Part shown: piece after piece, positions 6,861 to 15,079 of the stretch
How positions within the stretch are numbered: the stretch's first letter is position 1
Layout of the letters: the number at the start of each line of letters is the position of its first letter
From: Planctomycetota bacterium
GTDB lineage: Bacteria; Planctomycetota; UBA8742; UBA2392
DNA: 40,144 bases
Direction: 5' to 3'
NCBI GenBank assembly: GCA_022071975.1
Contig: JAJVIO010000058.1
Coordinates: 1-40,144 of the forward strand
Program-made: the position numbers and the translations under genes
The notes under the pieces: generated by a model
What the model was told of the DNA's origin: nothing
The model's input: the letters and a program-made list of their open reading frames with translations, nothing else
Databases searched by the model: none

Positions 6861-9083
6861 ATGCGCCTCACCCTGCTTCTGATCGCGGCCGCGGCCCTGC
6901 TGCTGCCGTTCGTGCTGATTTCGGCCGAAGAGAAGACCTACACACCGACTTTGCCGCAACTGCACGTCAAGCTGGCTGAAGGCAAGGCACGCGTGGTGAA
7001 GCCGGGCAGTGACGACGCCCTCGATGAGAAGGCCCAGAAGGCGCTGCTTGAGCAGCACGCGGCCCACGTGGACGAAGGCAACGGCTGGAAAGGCCGCGGC
7101 GCCGACGGCATCTCCGAAAACCCGCTGGTGCTGCACGTGGACGCCATGGCCGACCAGCGCGAAGTGGGAAAAGTAGTGGCGAACGCCGCCGACAAGATGA
7201 TCTACCGCGTGGTGGTGGGCATCCCGGAGCACACGGACAATCCGCTGAAGGGTGGCAAAGCGCCGGACCTGGAGAAGCTCGAGACCGGCTACATCCACTT
7301 CGACCTGCCCAAAGACGAAGGCCTGCAGGACGCCCCCGCCGTGCCCAAAGAGGAGATCACCCTGTACCTGGCGTGGGACGCCGATGCCCAGGGCGGCAAT
7401 TTCATCGTCGCCATCGACGCCCGCGGCCGCAAGCCGGTCGAGAACTCCTGGATCACTGCCGACGAGTTGAAGTCCAAGGACGCCAAGCGGCGCAACGAGG
7501 TGCGGGATGCGGCGAAGAAGCAGGTGCAGGAACACATCGCCAGGTCCGGTGCGAAGATCGAAAGACTGAGCATGGAAGTTTCCGGGGGTGAAAGGGCCGA
7601 AGCGCCTTGGGCGCTGACAGAACTGGGCTACCGGGCGGCACTGGCGGTGAACGAGGAGCGCGCGAAGAACAAGGAGAACGCGCTGACCATCGTGCTGCCG
7701 TTCCTGCGCGACGTCGCCGAGCCACCGCCGCCCGAGCAGCCGCCCGAGAAGCCTGTCGAATACCCCAAGGACGAGCCGGAGGAAGTCAAGCCAACCGAGG
7801 ACGAGCGGACTGTTCCAGATGGGAAAGATGAAGGGCGCAGGAATTCTTCGGATCGTTCCAACGGAGATCTCGCGGAGAACCCGGAGGACGACGTGCGTGA
7901 TCCCCAGTGGGAGCGCGAAGCGAGAGAGCGTGAGGTCCACTTCAAGCACCGCAAACGCGTGGAGGGTACGCTGCGGGCCAACGAAGACCGGGTGACGGCC
8001 GCGCTGGTTTGGTTGCAGGACCACCAGAATCGCAATGGTTACTGGAGTGCGAAAGACTTTGCTGACGACACCACTCGCAAGGCCGCCTCGAGTACCGGCA
8101 ACATCGAGTTTACCGAAGACTGCCCGGATGATACGGGTTGGGAAGGTACGTGCGACATCGGCCTTACCGGATTGGCTCTGCTGGCCTATTCCGGAGCTGG
8201 ATACACTCACAAGGACGGCGACTATCGCCCTACTTGCCGGCAGGCCATCCTTTACCTGCGGAAAGTGCAGGACAACGACGGTTGTTTCGGCAGCAAAGAG
8301 GACGATCACTTCGTCTACAACCACGCGATCGCGGCAATGGCCATGGCTGACATTTATGGCCTGAGCGGGGACCCGGTCCTGAAGCCGATTGTCGAAAAAG
8401 CCATCGAGTTTGTTGTGCAGTCCCAGAACCCCGGCCTCGGCTGGCGCTATGGCGTGCAGCCCGGCACCAACGACAGCTCGATCACCAGCTGGATGGTGCT
8501 GGCCCTGCACACGGCCGTGTTTGCCGGCATGAAGGCGGACCTCGACAAAACGATCAAGGGCGCGACTGCGTGGTACGCGATGGTTACAGTGAATGTCGAC
8601 GGCGAGCCCAAGACCGGCTATGACGTGCCGGGCAGCAACAACGCGCGCCTGCGCGTGCGGCGCGAATGGGAGCACAACCCCACGCTGGACGCCGTCTACG
8701 TCAAGTGCATGCTCGCGATGGGCAAGGCTGACAAGCAGGACGCCACCGTGCAGGCGCTGGCCGCCAAGTGCGTGAAGGCCGACGCGCTGCCGCAGTGGGA
8801 GTTGCACAAGATCGATTTCTACTACTGGTACTACGCCACCCGCGCGCTGCGGGCCATCGAAGGCGACAACTGGAAAACCTGGGAAACGGCCGTCACCAAG
8901 GTGCTGACCGAAAACCAGCGCGGTTTCAGCAAGCTCGACCAGGACGCCAAGCGCACCAGAGCCACGAACCTCGACGAGCACGGAAGCTGGGATCCGGTGG
9001 GGGCCTGGGGCACGGCCGGCGGCAGAGTCTACAGCACCGCCATGGGCGCCCTGACGCTTGAGGCCGCCTGGCACATCGACTAG
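6861..9083 (+). CDS. Secreted protein with terpene-cyclase/prenyltransferase-type repeats
   Basis: 740 residues. A signal peptide is followed by an N-terminal domain of about 260 residues (containing EEITLYLAWDADAQGGN and GAKIERLSMEVSGGERAE). A Pro/Glu linker at about 284-305 (EPPPPEQPPEKPVEYPKDEP) and a charged disordered stretch follow. From about residue 371 to the end there are alpha/alpha-barrel repeats of the squalene-cyclase/prenyltransferase type: ALVWLQDHQNRNGYW, GLTGLALLAYSGAGYTH, AILYLRKVQDNDGCF, AIEFVVQSQNPGLGWRYG. The catalytic DxDD motif of squalene-hopene cyclases is not seen, so a structural or binding role outside the cytoplasm is more likely than terpene chemistry. The gene is followed at 59 nt by a lipoprotein gene with a similar linker and a similar domain. 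Confidence 0.8.
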   Translation: MRLTLLLIAAAALLLPFVLISAEEKTYTPTLPQLHVKLAEGKARVVKPGSDDALDEKAQKALLEQHAAHVDEGNGWKGRGADGISENPLVLHVDAMADQREVGKVVANAADKMIYRVVVGIPEHTDNPLKGGKAPDLEKLETGYIHFDLPKDEGLQDAPAVPKEEITLYLAWDADAQGGNFIVAIDARGRKPVENSWITADELKSKDAKRRNEVRDAAKKQVQEHIARSGAKIERLSMEVSGGERAEAPWALTELGYRAALAVNEERAKNKENALTIVLPFLRDVAEPPPPEQPPEKPVEYPKDEPEEVKPTEDERTVPDGKDEGRRNSSDRSNGDLAENPEDDVRDPQWEREAREREVHFKHRKRVEGTLRANEDRVTAALVWLQDHQNRNGYWSAKDFADDTTRKAASSTGNIEFTEDCPDDTGWEGTCDIGLTGLALLAYSGAGYTHKDGDYRPTCRQAILYLRKVQDNDGCFGSKEDDHFVYNHAIAAMAMADIYGLSGDPVLKPIVEKAIEFVVQSQNPGLGWRYGVQPGTNDSSITSWMVLALHTAVFAGMKADLDKTIKGATAWYAMVTVNVDGEPKTGYDVPGSNNARLRVRREWEHNPTLDAVYVKCMLAMGKADKQDATVQALAAKCVKADALPQWELHKIDFYYWYYATRALRAIEGDNWKTWETAVTKVLTENQRGFSKLDQDAKRTRATNLDEHGSWDPVGAWGTAGGRVYSTAMGALTLEAAWHID

Positions 9084-9142
9084 CAGCCGCACGGCGGAAC
9101 GGACAAGCAGCCACTCCCCAAGAACGAAAGGAATGCCGAGCC

Positions 9143-10258
9143 GTGAAACGAACCACGTTGGCAGTACTGCTGACAGCGCTGCTTTGCGGGTGCGGCGGCG
9201 GCTCGCCGGAGCCGGCCCCGGCGCCCTCGCCGCTTGCCGAGCGCCCTAAGCCTGTTTTGTTGCCCTTGGAAATGGATGAGGAAGTACCCCCGGCCGTGCC
9301 GGTTGATCCATTCGCCGAAGTCCCGGAGTCCGCGATTGCGCTGAGCGACGCCTGGCTGCTGTTTGAAGGTGCCATGGGCAAGTCTGGCCCGACATTGGCC
9401 CGTCCCGGCAAAGAGCCGGTTGACGGTTATCGCCTCTGGCAGTTCGAAGCCGAGCTTGATGCATACCACAAGCTGACGGATGCTGAGCGGCGCCTGCCTG
9501 GCCTGGATCCTGACTTGAACTGGGTCAGCCGTAATCCGCTGGTGTACCGATCCGCGCCGCTGGTGAGTTCGCGCGCGTTCAACTTATTCCAGGACCTGCC
9601 GGGTGAGCCCTATGGCGAACATGTCTTCCTTCTGCCCACCGGCAGCGGCGAGCTGTCTGTGCTCCACAGCGCCAAGTGGAGGCCGGAAGAGGAAGTGCCC
9701 GAGCCGCCTCCGCCCGAGCTTCCGCCCGAACGTCCTGTCGAGTACCCCAAGGACGAGATCCCTGAGCCGCCGCCGCCACAGCAGCCGCCCGAGCGGCCCG
9801 TCGAATACCCGGCAGACGAGCCCGCCGGCCCGCGCCCGCTTGAAGAGATGAAGAAGTGGGAGAAGAACACCGTTGACCTGATCCCGGTTTACGACCGCAA
9901 GAAAGAGGTGTTCGGCTTCCGCACGGTCTGGGCGGAGCGTGTGGAAGAACATCAGGACACGGGCTTCCGCCTCGCCGACCTGTGCGACGCCGAAGGCAAG
10001 GTTGACGTCGAGAAGTACAAGCGAGCGCGCAGCAAACTGGCGGCCGCGATGCTGTCGCGCATGCCGGCCGACGGCACGGTCACCGAGGTCCGCATCCACC
10101 TGCAGGGCGAGTGCATCAGCAAGACCAACCCGCCCAAGGACCGCAGCGTGCCCTGGCTGGTGGTGTTCCTGCAGCTTGATGCCCTGCGCGTCCTGCGCGA
10201 ATCAGGCAAGGCCCCGGCCGCGGAGCTGTTCCCCAAGTTTGAGTACATGGCACGTTGA
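9143..10258 (+). CDS. Lipoprotein with proline-rich linker, paralogous to the preceding gene's N-terminal region
   Basis: 371 residues from a GTG at 9143 (AAGGAA upstream). The lipoprotein signal MKRTTLAVLLTALLCGC has its lipobox Cys at residue 17. Two tandem copies of a Pro-rich unit lie at about residues 184-230 (EPPPPELPPERPVEYPKDE, then EPPPPQQPPERPVEYPADE), almost identical to the linker of the upstream protein. The C-terminal 140 residues contain DAEGKVDVEKYKRARSKLA and TVTEVRIHLQGE followed by VPWLVVFLQLDALRVL. This layout of acidic turn, helix, strand and a final PW-containing helix matches KIERLSMEVSGGE and APWALTELGYRAAL in the neighbour, so the two probably share a domain. No named family is recognised; the pair likely acts together at the envelope. 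Confidence 0.8.
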   Translation: MKRTTLAVLLTALLCGCGGGSPEPAPAPSPLAERPKPVLLPLEMDEEVPPAVPVDPFAEVPESAIALSDAWLLFEGAMGKSGPTLARPGKEPVDGYRLWQFEAELDAYHKLTDAERRLPGLDPDLNWVSRNPLVYRSAPLVSSRAFNLFQDLPGEPYGEHVFLLPTGSGELSVLHSAKWRPEEEVPEPPPPELPPERPVEYPKDEIPEPPPPQQPPERPVEYPADEPAGPRPLEEMKKWEKNTVDLIPVYDRKKEVFGFRTVWAERVEEHQDTGFRLADLCDAEGKVDVEKYKRARSKLAAAMLSRMPADGTVTEVRIHLQGECISKTNPPKDRSVPWLVVFLQLDALRVLRESGKAPAAELFPKFEYMAR

Positions 10259-10383
10259 GGGCCGGATTCGAGAACGGGGGACAGGTACCGCAGGTGCCGG
10301 TCCCCGTGGCGTTGCGTTTGCGGAATGGGTTTCCGGTGCTGCGTGTTGTATCGTGGCGCGCCTTGATGTTGCGGGAGACTGCA

Positions 10384-10449
10384 TTGGCTACGGAACAGGC
10401 GAAGAACGAGAAACCGAGGCTTACCCAGCTTTCCCATGGCGCGGGCTGA
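10384..10449 (+). pseudogene. Duplicated 5' end of selD, ending at the UGA codon
   Basis: TTG at 10384, then 20 codons, then TGA at 10447-10449. Codons 3-21 encode the same residues as the start of the real selD (TEQAKNEKPRLTQLSHGAG), again with UGA at codon 22. After codon 2 the two copies differ at five codons (ACG/ACC, GAG/GAA, TCC/TCT, CAT/CAC, GCG/GCC), all synonymous. Reading through the UGA meets a stop after about 13 codons, so no SelD is made from this copy. It may be a relic or a short regulatory ORF. Confidence 0.75.
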
Positions 10450-10531
10450 GTCCCAACAGTCCAGCGGACTGTTGGGACAGCGAAGTAGCCCGCCGCAGGC
10501 GGGCGTAAACGAAGCGGCGCGGCGCAGCCGC
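10450..10531. repeat. Array of three REP-like hairpins between the two selD starts
   Basis: Immediately after the UGA of the duplicated fragment: a 13-bp perfect stem with an AGC loop (10450-10478, GTCCCAACAGTCC / GGACTGTTGGGAC), then GCCCGCC / GGCGGGC (10488-10504), then GCGGC / GCCGC (10514-10531). These are GC-rich and non-coding, like a REP cluster. Confidence 0.7.
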
Positions 10532-10556
10532 CCGAAGCCGGCCGAAAGTACGAACG

Positions 10557-11621
10557 ATGACCACCGAACAGGCGAAGAACGAAAAACCGAGGCTTACCCA
10601 GCTTTCTCACGGCGCCGGCTGAGGCTGCAAGCTCTCCGCTGCGGACCTGGGACAGGTCCTTTCGAAACTTCCCAAGATCACCGACCCCAACGTGCTGGTG
10701 GGCCACGAGTGGGCCGATGATGCCTGCGTTTACCGCATCAGCGACGAGCAGGCGATCGTCCAGACGCTCGACTTCTTCACCCCGATCGTTGACGACCCCT
10801 ACACCTTCGGCCAGATCGCGGCCGCCAACGCCATCTCCGACATTTACGCCATGGGTGCCAGGCCGATTTTCGCGCTCAACATCGTGGGCTTCCCGCTGGC
10901 GGCGCTGGGCCATGACGTGCTGTCGCAGATACTGAAGGGCGGCGCTGACAAAGCCGCCGAGGCCGGCATCTTCGTCACCGGCGGCCACAGCATCGACGAC
11001 GCTGAGCCCAAGTACGGCATGTGCGTCACCGGCCTGGTGCACCCGGACCGCATCATGGCCAACCAGGGCGCAAAACCCGGCGACAAGCTGGTGCTGACCA
11101 AGCCCCTGGGCGTGGGCGTGCTCACCACGGCCGTGAAGAAACAGCTGCGCACGGAGGCGCAGATCGCGCCGGCGATCAAAAGCATGTCGGCGATCAACCG
11201 CCCGGGCGGCGAGGCGATCCTTGAGGTCGGCGCCAGCTCGGCCACGGACGTGACGGGCTACGGCCTTGCGGGCCACCTGCGCGAGGTTGCGGGCGCCAGC
11301 AACGTGGGCATCAAGCTGCGGCTTTCCACGCTGCCTGTGCTGCCCGAGGTGATGGACCTGCTGGCGCAGAAGTGTTTCCCCGGCGGCACCAAGAAGAACT
11401 GGTTGTATTTCAAACAGTTCATCGACTTCGCGCCGGACATCACGGAAGACGAGCAGCTGCTGGTGTGCGACGCGCAGACCTCAGGCGGCATGGTGATCAG
11501 CGTGCCGGCCGCCAAGTGCGACGCCATGGTGGCCAGCCTGCAGAAGCACGGCGCGCTGGCGCACGCGGTGATCGGCGAAGTGGTGGCCGAGCACCCGGGG
11601 CGCATCCAGGTCACGCGGTAG
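10557..11621 (+). CDS. selD: Selenide, water dikinase (selenocysteine-containing)
   Basis: SelD makes selenophosphate from selenide and ATP for Sec-tRNA and selenouridine synthesis. The ATG at 10557 opens TEQAKNEKPRLTQLSHGAG, then in-frame TGA at 10620-10622, then GCKLSAADLGQVLSKL. E. coli SelD has YSHGAGCGCK here, so UGA stands at the catalytic Cys (U22, next to C24). The rest is a full SelD: DDACVY, DFFTPIVDDPYTFGQIAA, AISDIYAMGARPIFALNI, TGGHSIDDAEPKYG, TDVTGYGLAGHL, and CDAQTSGGM. Total 354 residues, normal length. A SECIS-like hairpin lies 20 nt past the UGA. Sec-type SelD is known in many selenium-using bacteria. An annotation that stops at UGA would wrongly start this gene at about 10692. 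Confidence 0.95.
10643..10659 (+). promoter_or_regulatory. Bacterial SECIS element of selD
   Basis: Perfect 6-bp stem GGACCT / AGGTCC with loop GGGAC. The first loop G is 26-27 nt after the UGA, and G occupies the first two loop positions, matching the bacterial SECIS model. Confidence 0.7.
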
Positions 11622-11625
11622 CAGG

Positions 11626-11859
11626 CTACTTCTTCACCTCGAACTCATGACGGCCGATGGCCGCCAGCTCGATTTCGAACTCCAGCAGCGCCTGGTGCAG
11701 GCTGGCGGCGAGCTTCTTCGCGGCCGGGCCGCCGGCGAACGGTGTAGCGCCCAGGATGGTTGCGCTGGCGGCGATGTCGTTCAGCATTTCCTGCATCTCG
11801 GCCGTCAACTTGAAGGCGGCGACTGATTTGAGGGCGTTGGCGGTGTCCTGGCGGCTCAT
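11626..11859 (-). CDS. Small helical protein of unknown function
   Basis: 77 residues from the ATG at 11859, with AGGAG six nt upstream. The sequence is Ala/Leu-rich and predicted all-helical (TANALKSVAAFKLTAEMQEM and later KKLAASLHQALLEFEIELAA), with a Gly/Pro-containing turn in the middle (GATPFAGGPA). There is no signal peptide and no cysteine. It converges on selD with only 4 nt between stop codons. No family is recognised. Confidence 0.65.
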   Translation of the reverse strand: MSRQDTANALKSVAAFKLTAEMQEMLNDIAASATILGATPFAGGPAAKKLAASLHQALLEFEIELAAIGRHEFEVKK

Positions 11860-12017
11860 GGATGGCTCCTGCGGGGGCGCGGGGGAAGTCCCGCGCGACC
11901 CACCCCAAATAAAGCGGTGCCTGCGACACAAAACGGCCGTTTGGGCACTTGGCGCGTCAAGACCGTGTCCCTGTAAAGCCGCAGATACAGGCTTCGGCGG
12001 GCTCAGGAAAAATATTT

Positions 12018-13412
12018 TCAGGAAATTTCGGAGGGGCTGATCCGGCGCTTTTCAATCGCGTTCAGCAGGCCGCGCACTCGAGTTCGCGTTTGTTTGTCCG
12101 GCACGTTTTCGGCCAGAGTCTCGGCGTTTCGGGCGTACACGTCGGCATCTTCCCACGCGCCCTGCCTGGCCAGCAAGCGGGCCAGCGCCTCCAGCAATTG
12201 CACCTTTGCGGAATGCGCCTGCGAGTCTTCCACGGCCAGGAAGCCGTAGTTCCAGGTGCGCTCGGCCAGCGAGGGCCGGTTCTGCGCTTCGTACACCGCC
12301 CCCAGCTCGAGGTACGCGCTTCCGATCGCGGCCGCGTCGCCGATCTCCAGCGCCAGGCGCTGCGCTTCTTCGGCGTGCTGCTCGGCATCGCTGAGCGCGC
12401 CCAGCAGTCGGTGCGTGGAAGCCAGCCCCAGCAGCGGCTCGGTCTTCTGGAACACGTAGCCCAGCTGCTCGCGGCTGGCGACAGCGGCCCGGTAGTGCTC
12501 CAGTGCCTGCGTCAGGTTGGCGCGGCGGTCGCCGTCCGGCCGGTCGCGGTAAAGGCGGCCGAGTGCGCCAAGCATGGCGCCCTCGTTCAACTTGTCGCCG
12601 GCCTCGCGCAGCACGCGGATGGATTCAGCCAGGTGCCCTTCGGCCTCGCTGAAGTTGCCGCCGCGCAGGCAGGCCAGGCCGATCTGCCCCTCGGTGATGC
12701 CCACGGCGCGCTGGTTGCCGGTTTCGCGGGCCAGCCGCAGAACGGGCGCGTACAAATCCCGCACGCCGGCTTGCGTCATGCTTTCGTCCTGCACGGTGCA
12801 GAGGTTGCCCAGCGCCCGCAGCTGCAGGTTCTTGTCGCCCGCCTTGCGTGCGATCTCGAGGGCGCGCTGCAGGTCGCGGGTGGCGGCCGTATCGTCGTTG
12901 ACGTCGCGGTACAGCGTGCCGCGCTCGACCAGGCAGTAGGCCAGCAGGCCCGCGGGCAGGCCGGGCGTGTCGATGGCGGCGCCCAGGCAGCGCAGTGCGG
13001 GTCCGCGGCGCCCCAGCATCCAGTGCAGTACCCCGGCCTCGGCAAGTGCCTCGGTGCGTTCGCTGGGCGTGGCGTGGCGATGGTCGGCGAAACGCTCCCA
13101 GAGCCGGCAGGCGGCTTCGTTCTCGAACTTATTGGCTGCGTGGATAGCCGAGAGGCGCAGGTAGCGCAGCTCGCGGTGGGCGATGTCGCTGCCGACCAGG
13201 GTGACATTTTCCTGGGCCAGGCGGGCGTGCTCGGCCAGCTCAAATACGGCGTCCAGGCCGGCGCTGAGCATCAACTCTTCCAGGATGTCGAGCGCGATGC
13301 CGTGCAGGCGGGCGCGCTGGCTGGGCGGCAGCAGCTGGTAGGCCGCATCGCGCGCCGTGGCGTGGCGGAACAGGTAGGCTTCCTCGGCGCTCGGTGCGAT
13401 GCTCTCGGCCAT
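12018..13412 (-). CDS. TPR-repeat protein
   Basis: 464 residues made almost entirely of tetratricopeptide-type helical pairs, for example LVERGTLYRDVNDDTAATRD, EGQIGLACLRGGNFSEAEGH and YLELGAVYEAQNRPSLAERT. The N-terminus (YLFRHATARDAAYQLLPPSQ, then RLHGIALDILEEL) resembles the segment that joins an ATPase or kinase module to a TPR array in large signalling proteins. Here no such module precedes it: the upstream DNA switches to a plus-strand gene. It may be a trimmed descendant of such a protein, working as a scaffold. No signal peptide, so cytoplasmic. No clear Shine-Dalgarno is seen. Confidence 0.8.
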   Translation of the reverse strand: MAESIAPSAEEAYLFRHATARDAAYQLLPPSQRARLHGIALDILEELMLSAGLDAVFELAEHARLAQENVTLVGSDIAHRELRYLRLSAIHAANKFENEAACRLWERFADHRHATPSERTEALAEAGVLHWMLGRRGPALRCLGAAIDTPGLPAGLLAYCLVERGTLYRDVNDDTAATRDLQRALEIARKAGDKNLQLRALGNLCTVQDESMTQAGVRDLYAPVLRLARETGNQRAVGITEGQIGLACLRGGNFSEAEGHLAESIRVLREAGDKLNEGAMLGALGRLYRDRPDGDRRANLTQALEHYRAAVASREQLGYVFQKTEPLLGLASTHRLLGALSDAEQHAEEAQRLALEIGDAAAIGSAYLELGAVYEAQNRPSLAERTWNYGFLAVEDSQAHSAKVQLLEALARLLARQGAWEDADVYARNAETLAENVPDKQTRTRVRGLLNAIEKRRISPSEIS

Positions 13413-13501
13413 GGCGCAAGCTTATACGAGCGCGACGAAAGATTGCCCGCGTTTTTCGCGCCCGGGACTGGTCTGCAACCGGCGGCCGTTATGATGGCGC
13501 C

Positions 13502-13813
13502 ATGCCGCAACGTGAAGAACATCCGGGCGCCCGCAAGCGCCACGACCGCAAGACGCTGCAGCTGTGCCGCCAGGTGCAGCGCGCGCTGTCGTTCGCGCTG
13601 AGCGAGACGGGCGATGATGAGCTGTTGACCGTCTACGTTGACGACGTGCAACCCGCGCCCGCCGCCGGCCACCCGCTGGTCAGCGTCCATGGCGACGGCG
13701 ACCCGATCAAGCTGATGCAGGCCCTGTACGCCAACACCGGCCGCCTGCGCAGCGCCGTGGCCGAAGCCATCACCCGCCGAAAGGCGCCGGAGCTGGCCTG
13801 GCAGGTGGTGTAG
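13502..13813 (+). CDS. RbfA-like small protein
   Basis: 103 residues from the ATG at 13502. The order of elements resembles ribosome-binding factor A: a basic N-terminal helix (RKTLQLCRQVQRALSFALS), a strand pair (ELLTVYVDDVQPAP, then HPLVSVHGDG), and the C-terminal signature-like NTGRLRSAVAEAITRRKAPELAW, comparable to the RbfA helix that ends in LR-x-L-P-x-L-x-F. RbfA is a KH-fold cold-shock and 16S maturation factor of about 100-130 residues. The usual neighbours (nusA, infB, truB) are absent here and similarity outside the C-terminus is low, so this may be a divergent or second RbfA. The stop codon is directly followed by a REP. Confidence 0.5.
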   Translation: MPQREEHPGARKRHDRKTLQLCRQVQRALSFALSETGDDELLTVYVDDVQPAPAAGHPLVSVHGDGDPIKLMQALYANTGRLRSAVAEAITRRKAPELAWQVV

Positions 13814-13840
13814 AGTGGCATGGCCGTCCCGGCCATGGCC
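13814..13840 (-). repeat. REP flanking the RAYT gene, 3' side
   Basis: Read on the minus strand this is GGCCATGGCC-GGGAC-GGCCATGCC followed by ACT. It is the inverted counterpart of the REP at 14479-14505 (same GGGAC loop and GCCACT tail). Confidence 0.75.
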
Positions 13841-13843
13841 CGG

Positions 13844-14461
13844 TTAAAGCGCAGGCTTGCCATTACCGAGCCACTTCCAGTCGCGAAGCCCGGCTTCGAC
13901 GGGGTTCCGGAGTGTGTAATTGATGGCGTGTTCAAGGTCCTGCTGATCACGAACTAGATGGTCGTAGGACTCCGCCTGCCAGAACACGCCGGTTCGGCCA
14001 AGCAGCTTGTTGGCCTGTTTTGCTGTGAATGACTTCCAACTGTGCAGAATATCGGGCAGCTCGAAGCCGGCAAACGGTCGAAACACAACATGCACGTGAT
14101 TGGGCATGACACACCAGGCATGCAGCTCATAACGCACGGTGTCAAAGTGCATCAAGGCGTTGGCCACCAATTCAGCGACGTCATCTCTTTTCAGGACGCA
14201 CTCGCCGTGACCCGCATCCAGCAGCTTAAGGTACGCCTCTGATTTCAGCTTGGCGCGGCGAACGAGCTCTTCGGGTGTCAACTCAACTGCACCCAACTCG
14301 GCCTGTCGTTCGAGCATTCTTGACTCTGCTCGCAGCTTCTGGATCGCGCTGCGGGGCAGAGAGTCGGCAAGACGGAATGTCACGAAGTATGTGGAGCCGA
14401 CCCGCGTCCAGTGTGGCAGGTTTGAACCCTGCCTGATCTGGATGTTTTCGTTCACTGACAT
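13844..14461 (-). CDS. REP-associated tyrosine transposase (RAYT, Y1 family)
   Basis: 205 residues. The N-terminus LPHWTRVGSTYFVTFRLADS is the usual RAYT opening. The HUH metal site is in ELHAWCVMPNHVHVVFRP (His-x-His), and the catalytic tyrosine is in WQAESYDHLVRD, followed by AINYTLRNPVEAGL; all are standard for the Y1_Tnp family of single-strand DNA transposases. These enzymes cut and join REP hairpins and are thought to spread them through genomes. It is intact and sits between two inverted copies of one REP, the arrangement called a REPtron. It lies in a gap between the suf operon and the RbfA-like gene. Confidence 0.93.
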   Translation of the reverse strand: MSVNENIQIRQGSNLPHWTRVGSTYFVTFRLADSLPRSAIQKLRAESRMLERQAELGAVELTPEELVRRAKLKSEAYLKLLDAGHGECVLKRDDVAELVANALMHFDTVRYELHAWCVMPNHVHVVFRPFAGFELPDILHSWKSFTAKQANKLLGRTGVFWQAESYDHLVRDQQDLEHAINYTLRNPVEAGLRDWKWLGNGKPAL

Positions 14462-14478
14462 GGATGGTTTTTAACTAC

Positions 14479-14505
14479 GGCCATCGGCGGGACGCCGATG
14501 CCACT
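14479..14505 (+). repeat. REP flanking the RAYT gene, 5' side
   Basis: GGCCATCGGC-GGGAC-GCCGATGCC followed by ACT; inverted relative to the copy at 13814-13840. Its last two bases overlap the sufT stop codon (14504-14506). Confidence 0.75.
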
Positions 14506-15079
14506 ACATCACATTCAGCTCGAGCTTGGCGGCTTCGGACATCATGGACTTGTTCCAGGGCGGGTCCCAGACCAGCTCTACCCGGGCCTGTGTTACGCCG
14601 CTGAGATTGCGCAGCTTCTGCTCCACTTCGCCGGGCAGGCTGCCGGCCACGGGGCAGGCCGGTGAAGTCAGGGTCATCTTCACGTGCACGTCGCCTTTCA
14701 GGCCGACGCTGACGTTGTAGATCATGCCCAGCTCGTAGATGTTGACCGGGATTTCCGGGTCGTAGATGGTCTGCAACTCGCGGATCACCGCTTCCTTGGC
14801 CTGTTTGGCCTCGGCCAACGTGAGGTCGCGCGGGTTGCCCTGCTCGTCCTTGGGCAGCTTGCTGAGGTCCGGCGGCGGAACTTCTTTCGGCGCCGCGGCC
14901 GGCGCCGTGCGCATTCCGGGCGCGCCGCGGCTCATCAGCGACTTGTCCACCTCAACCGGCGGCGTCACGGCCTTGAGCTTGTCGGGATCGACCAGCCTGG
15001 CCGCGCCTTCGGGCTGGGGCTCGGTTTTGGGCTCGTTGCTCATTTTTGTCTTGGCGCGGGGCCACTTGAACCAGCTCAC
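14504..15079 (-). CDS. sufT: SufT-type Fe-S assembly factor (DUF59/MIP18 domain)
   Basis: 191 residues from a GTG at 15079 that overlaps the sufS stop codon (GTGA), with AAGGA upstream. Residues 1-85 are a Pro/Ala-rich, probably disordered extension. The DUF59 domain follows: TIYDPEIPVNIYELGMIYNV, VKMTLTSPACPVAGSLPGEV with the conserved Cys, and VELVWDPPWNKSMMSEAAK. SufT proteins help mature Fe-S proteins together with the SUF machinery, which matches its place at the end of the suf operon. Compared with SufT proteins of about 100-180 residues the N-terminal extension is long. A start at the internal ATG at 15043 (MSNEPKTEP) is possible. Confidence 0.9.
   Translation of the reverse strand: MSWFKWPRAKTKMSNEPKTEPQPEGAARLVDPDKLKAVTPPVEVDKSLMSRGAPGMRTAPAAAPKEVPPPDLSKLPKDEQGNPRDLTLAEAKQAKEAVIRELQTIYDPEIPVNIYELGMIYNVSVGLKGDVHVKMTLTSPACPVAGSLPGEVEQKLRNLSGVTQARVELVWDPPWNKSMMSEAAKLELNVM

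Noticed and set aside
6726..9092. Very long open frame (788 codons) on the minus strand opposite the terpene-cyclase-like gene
   Set aside because: High-GC antisense shadow: composition is Val/His/Arg/Leu-rich with no motif, and the plus strand has a signal peptide and repeat motifs.
10255..10449. A 64-codon protein ending at the first selD-like UGA
   Set aside because: Only the last 20 codons are recognisable, as a selD copy; the upstream part is low-complexity and lacks a start with a ribosome site.
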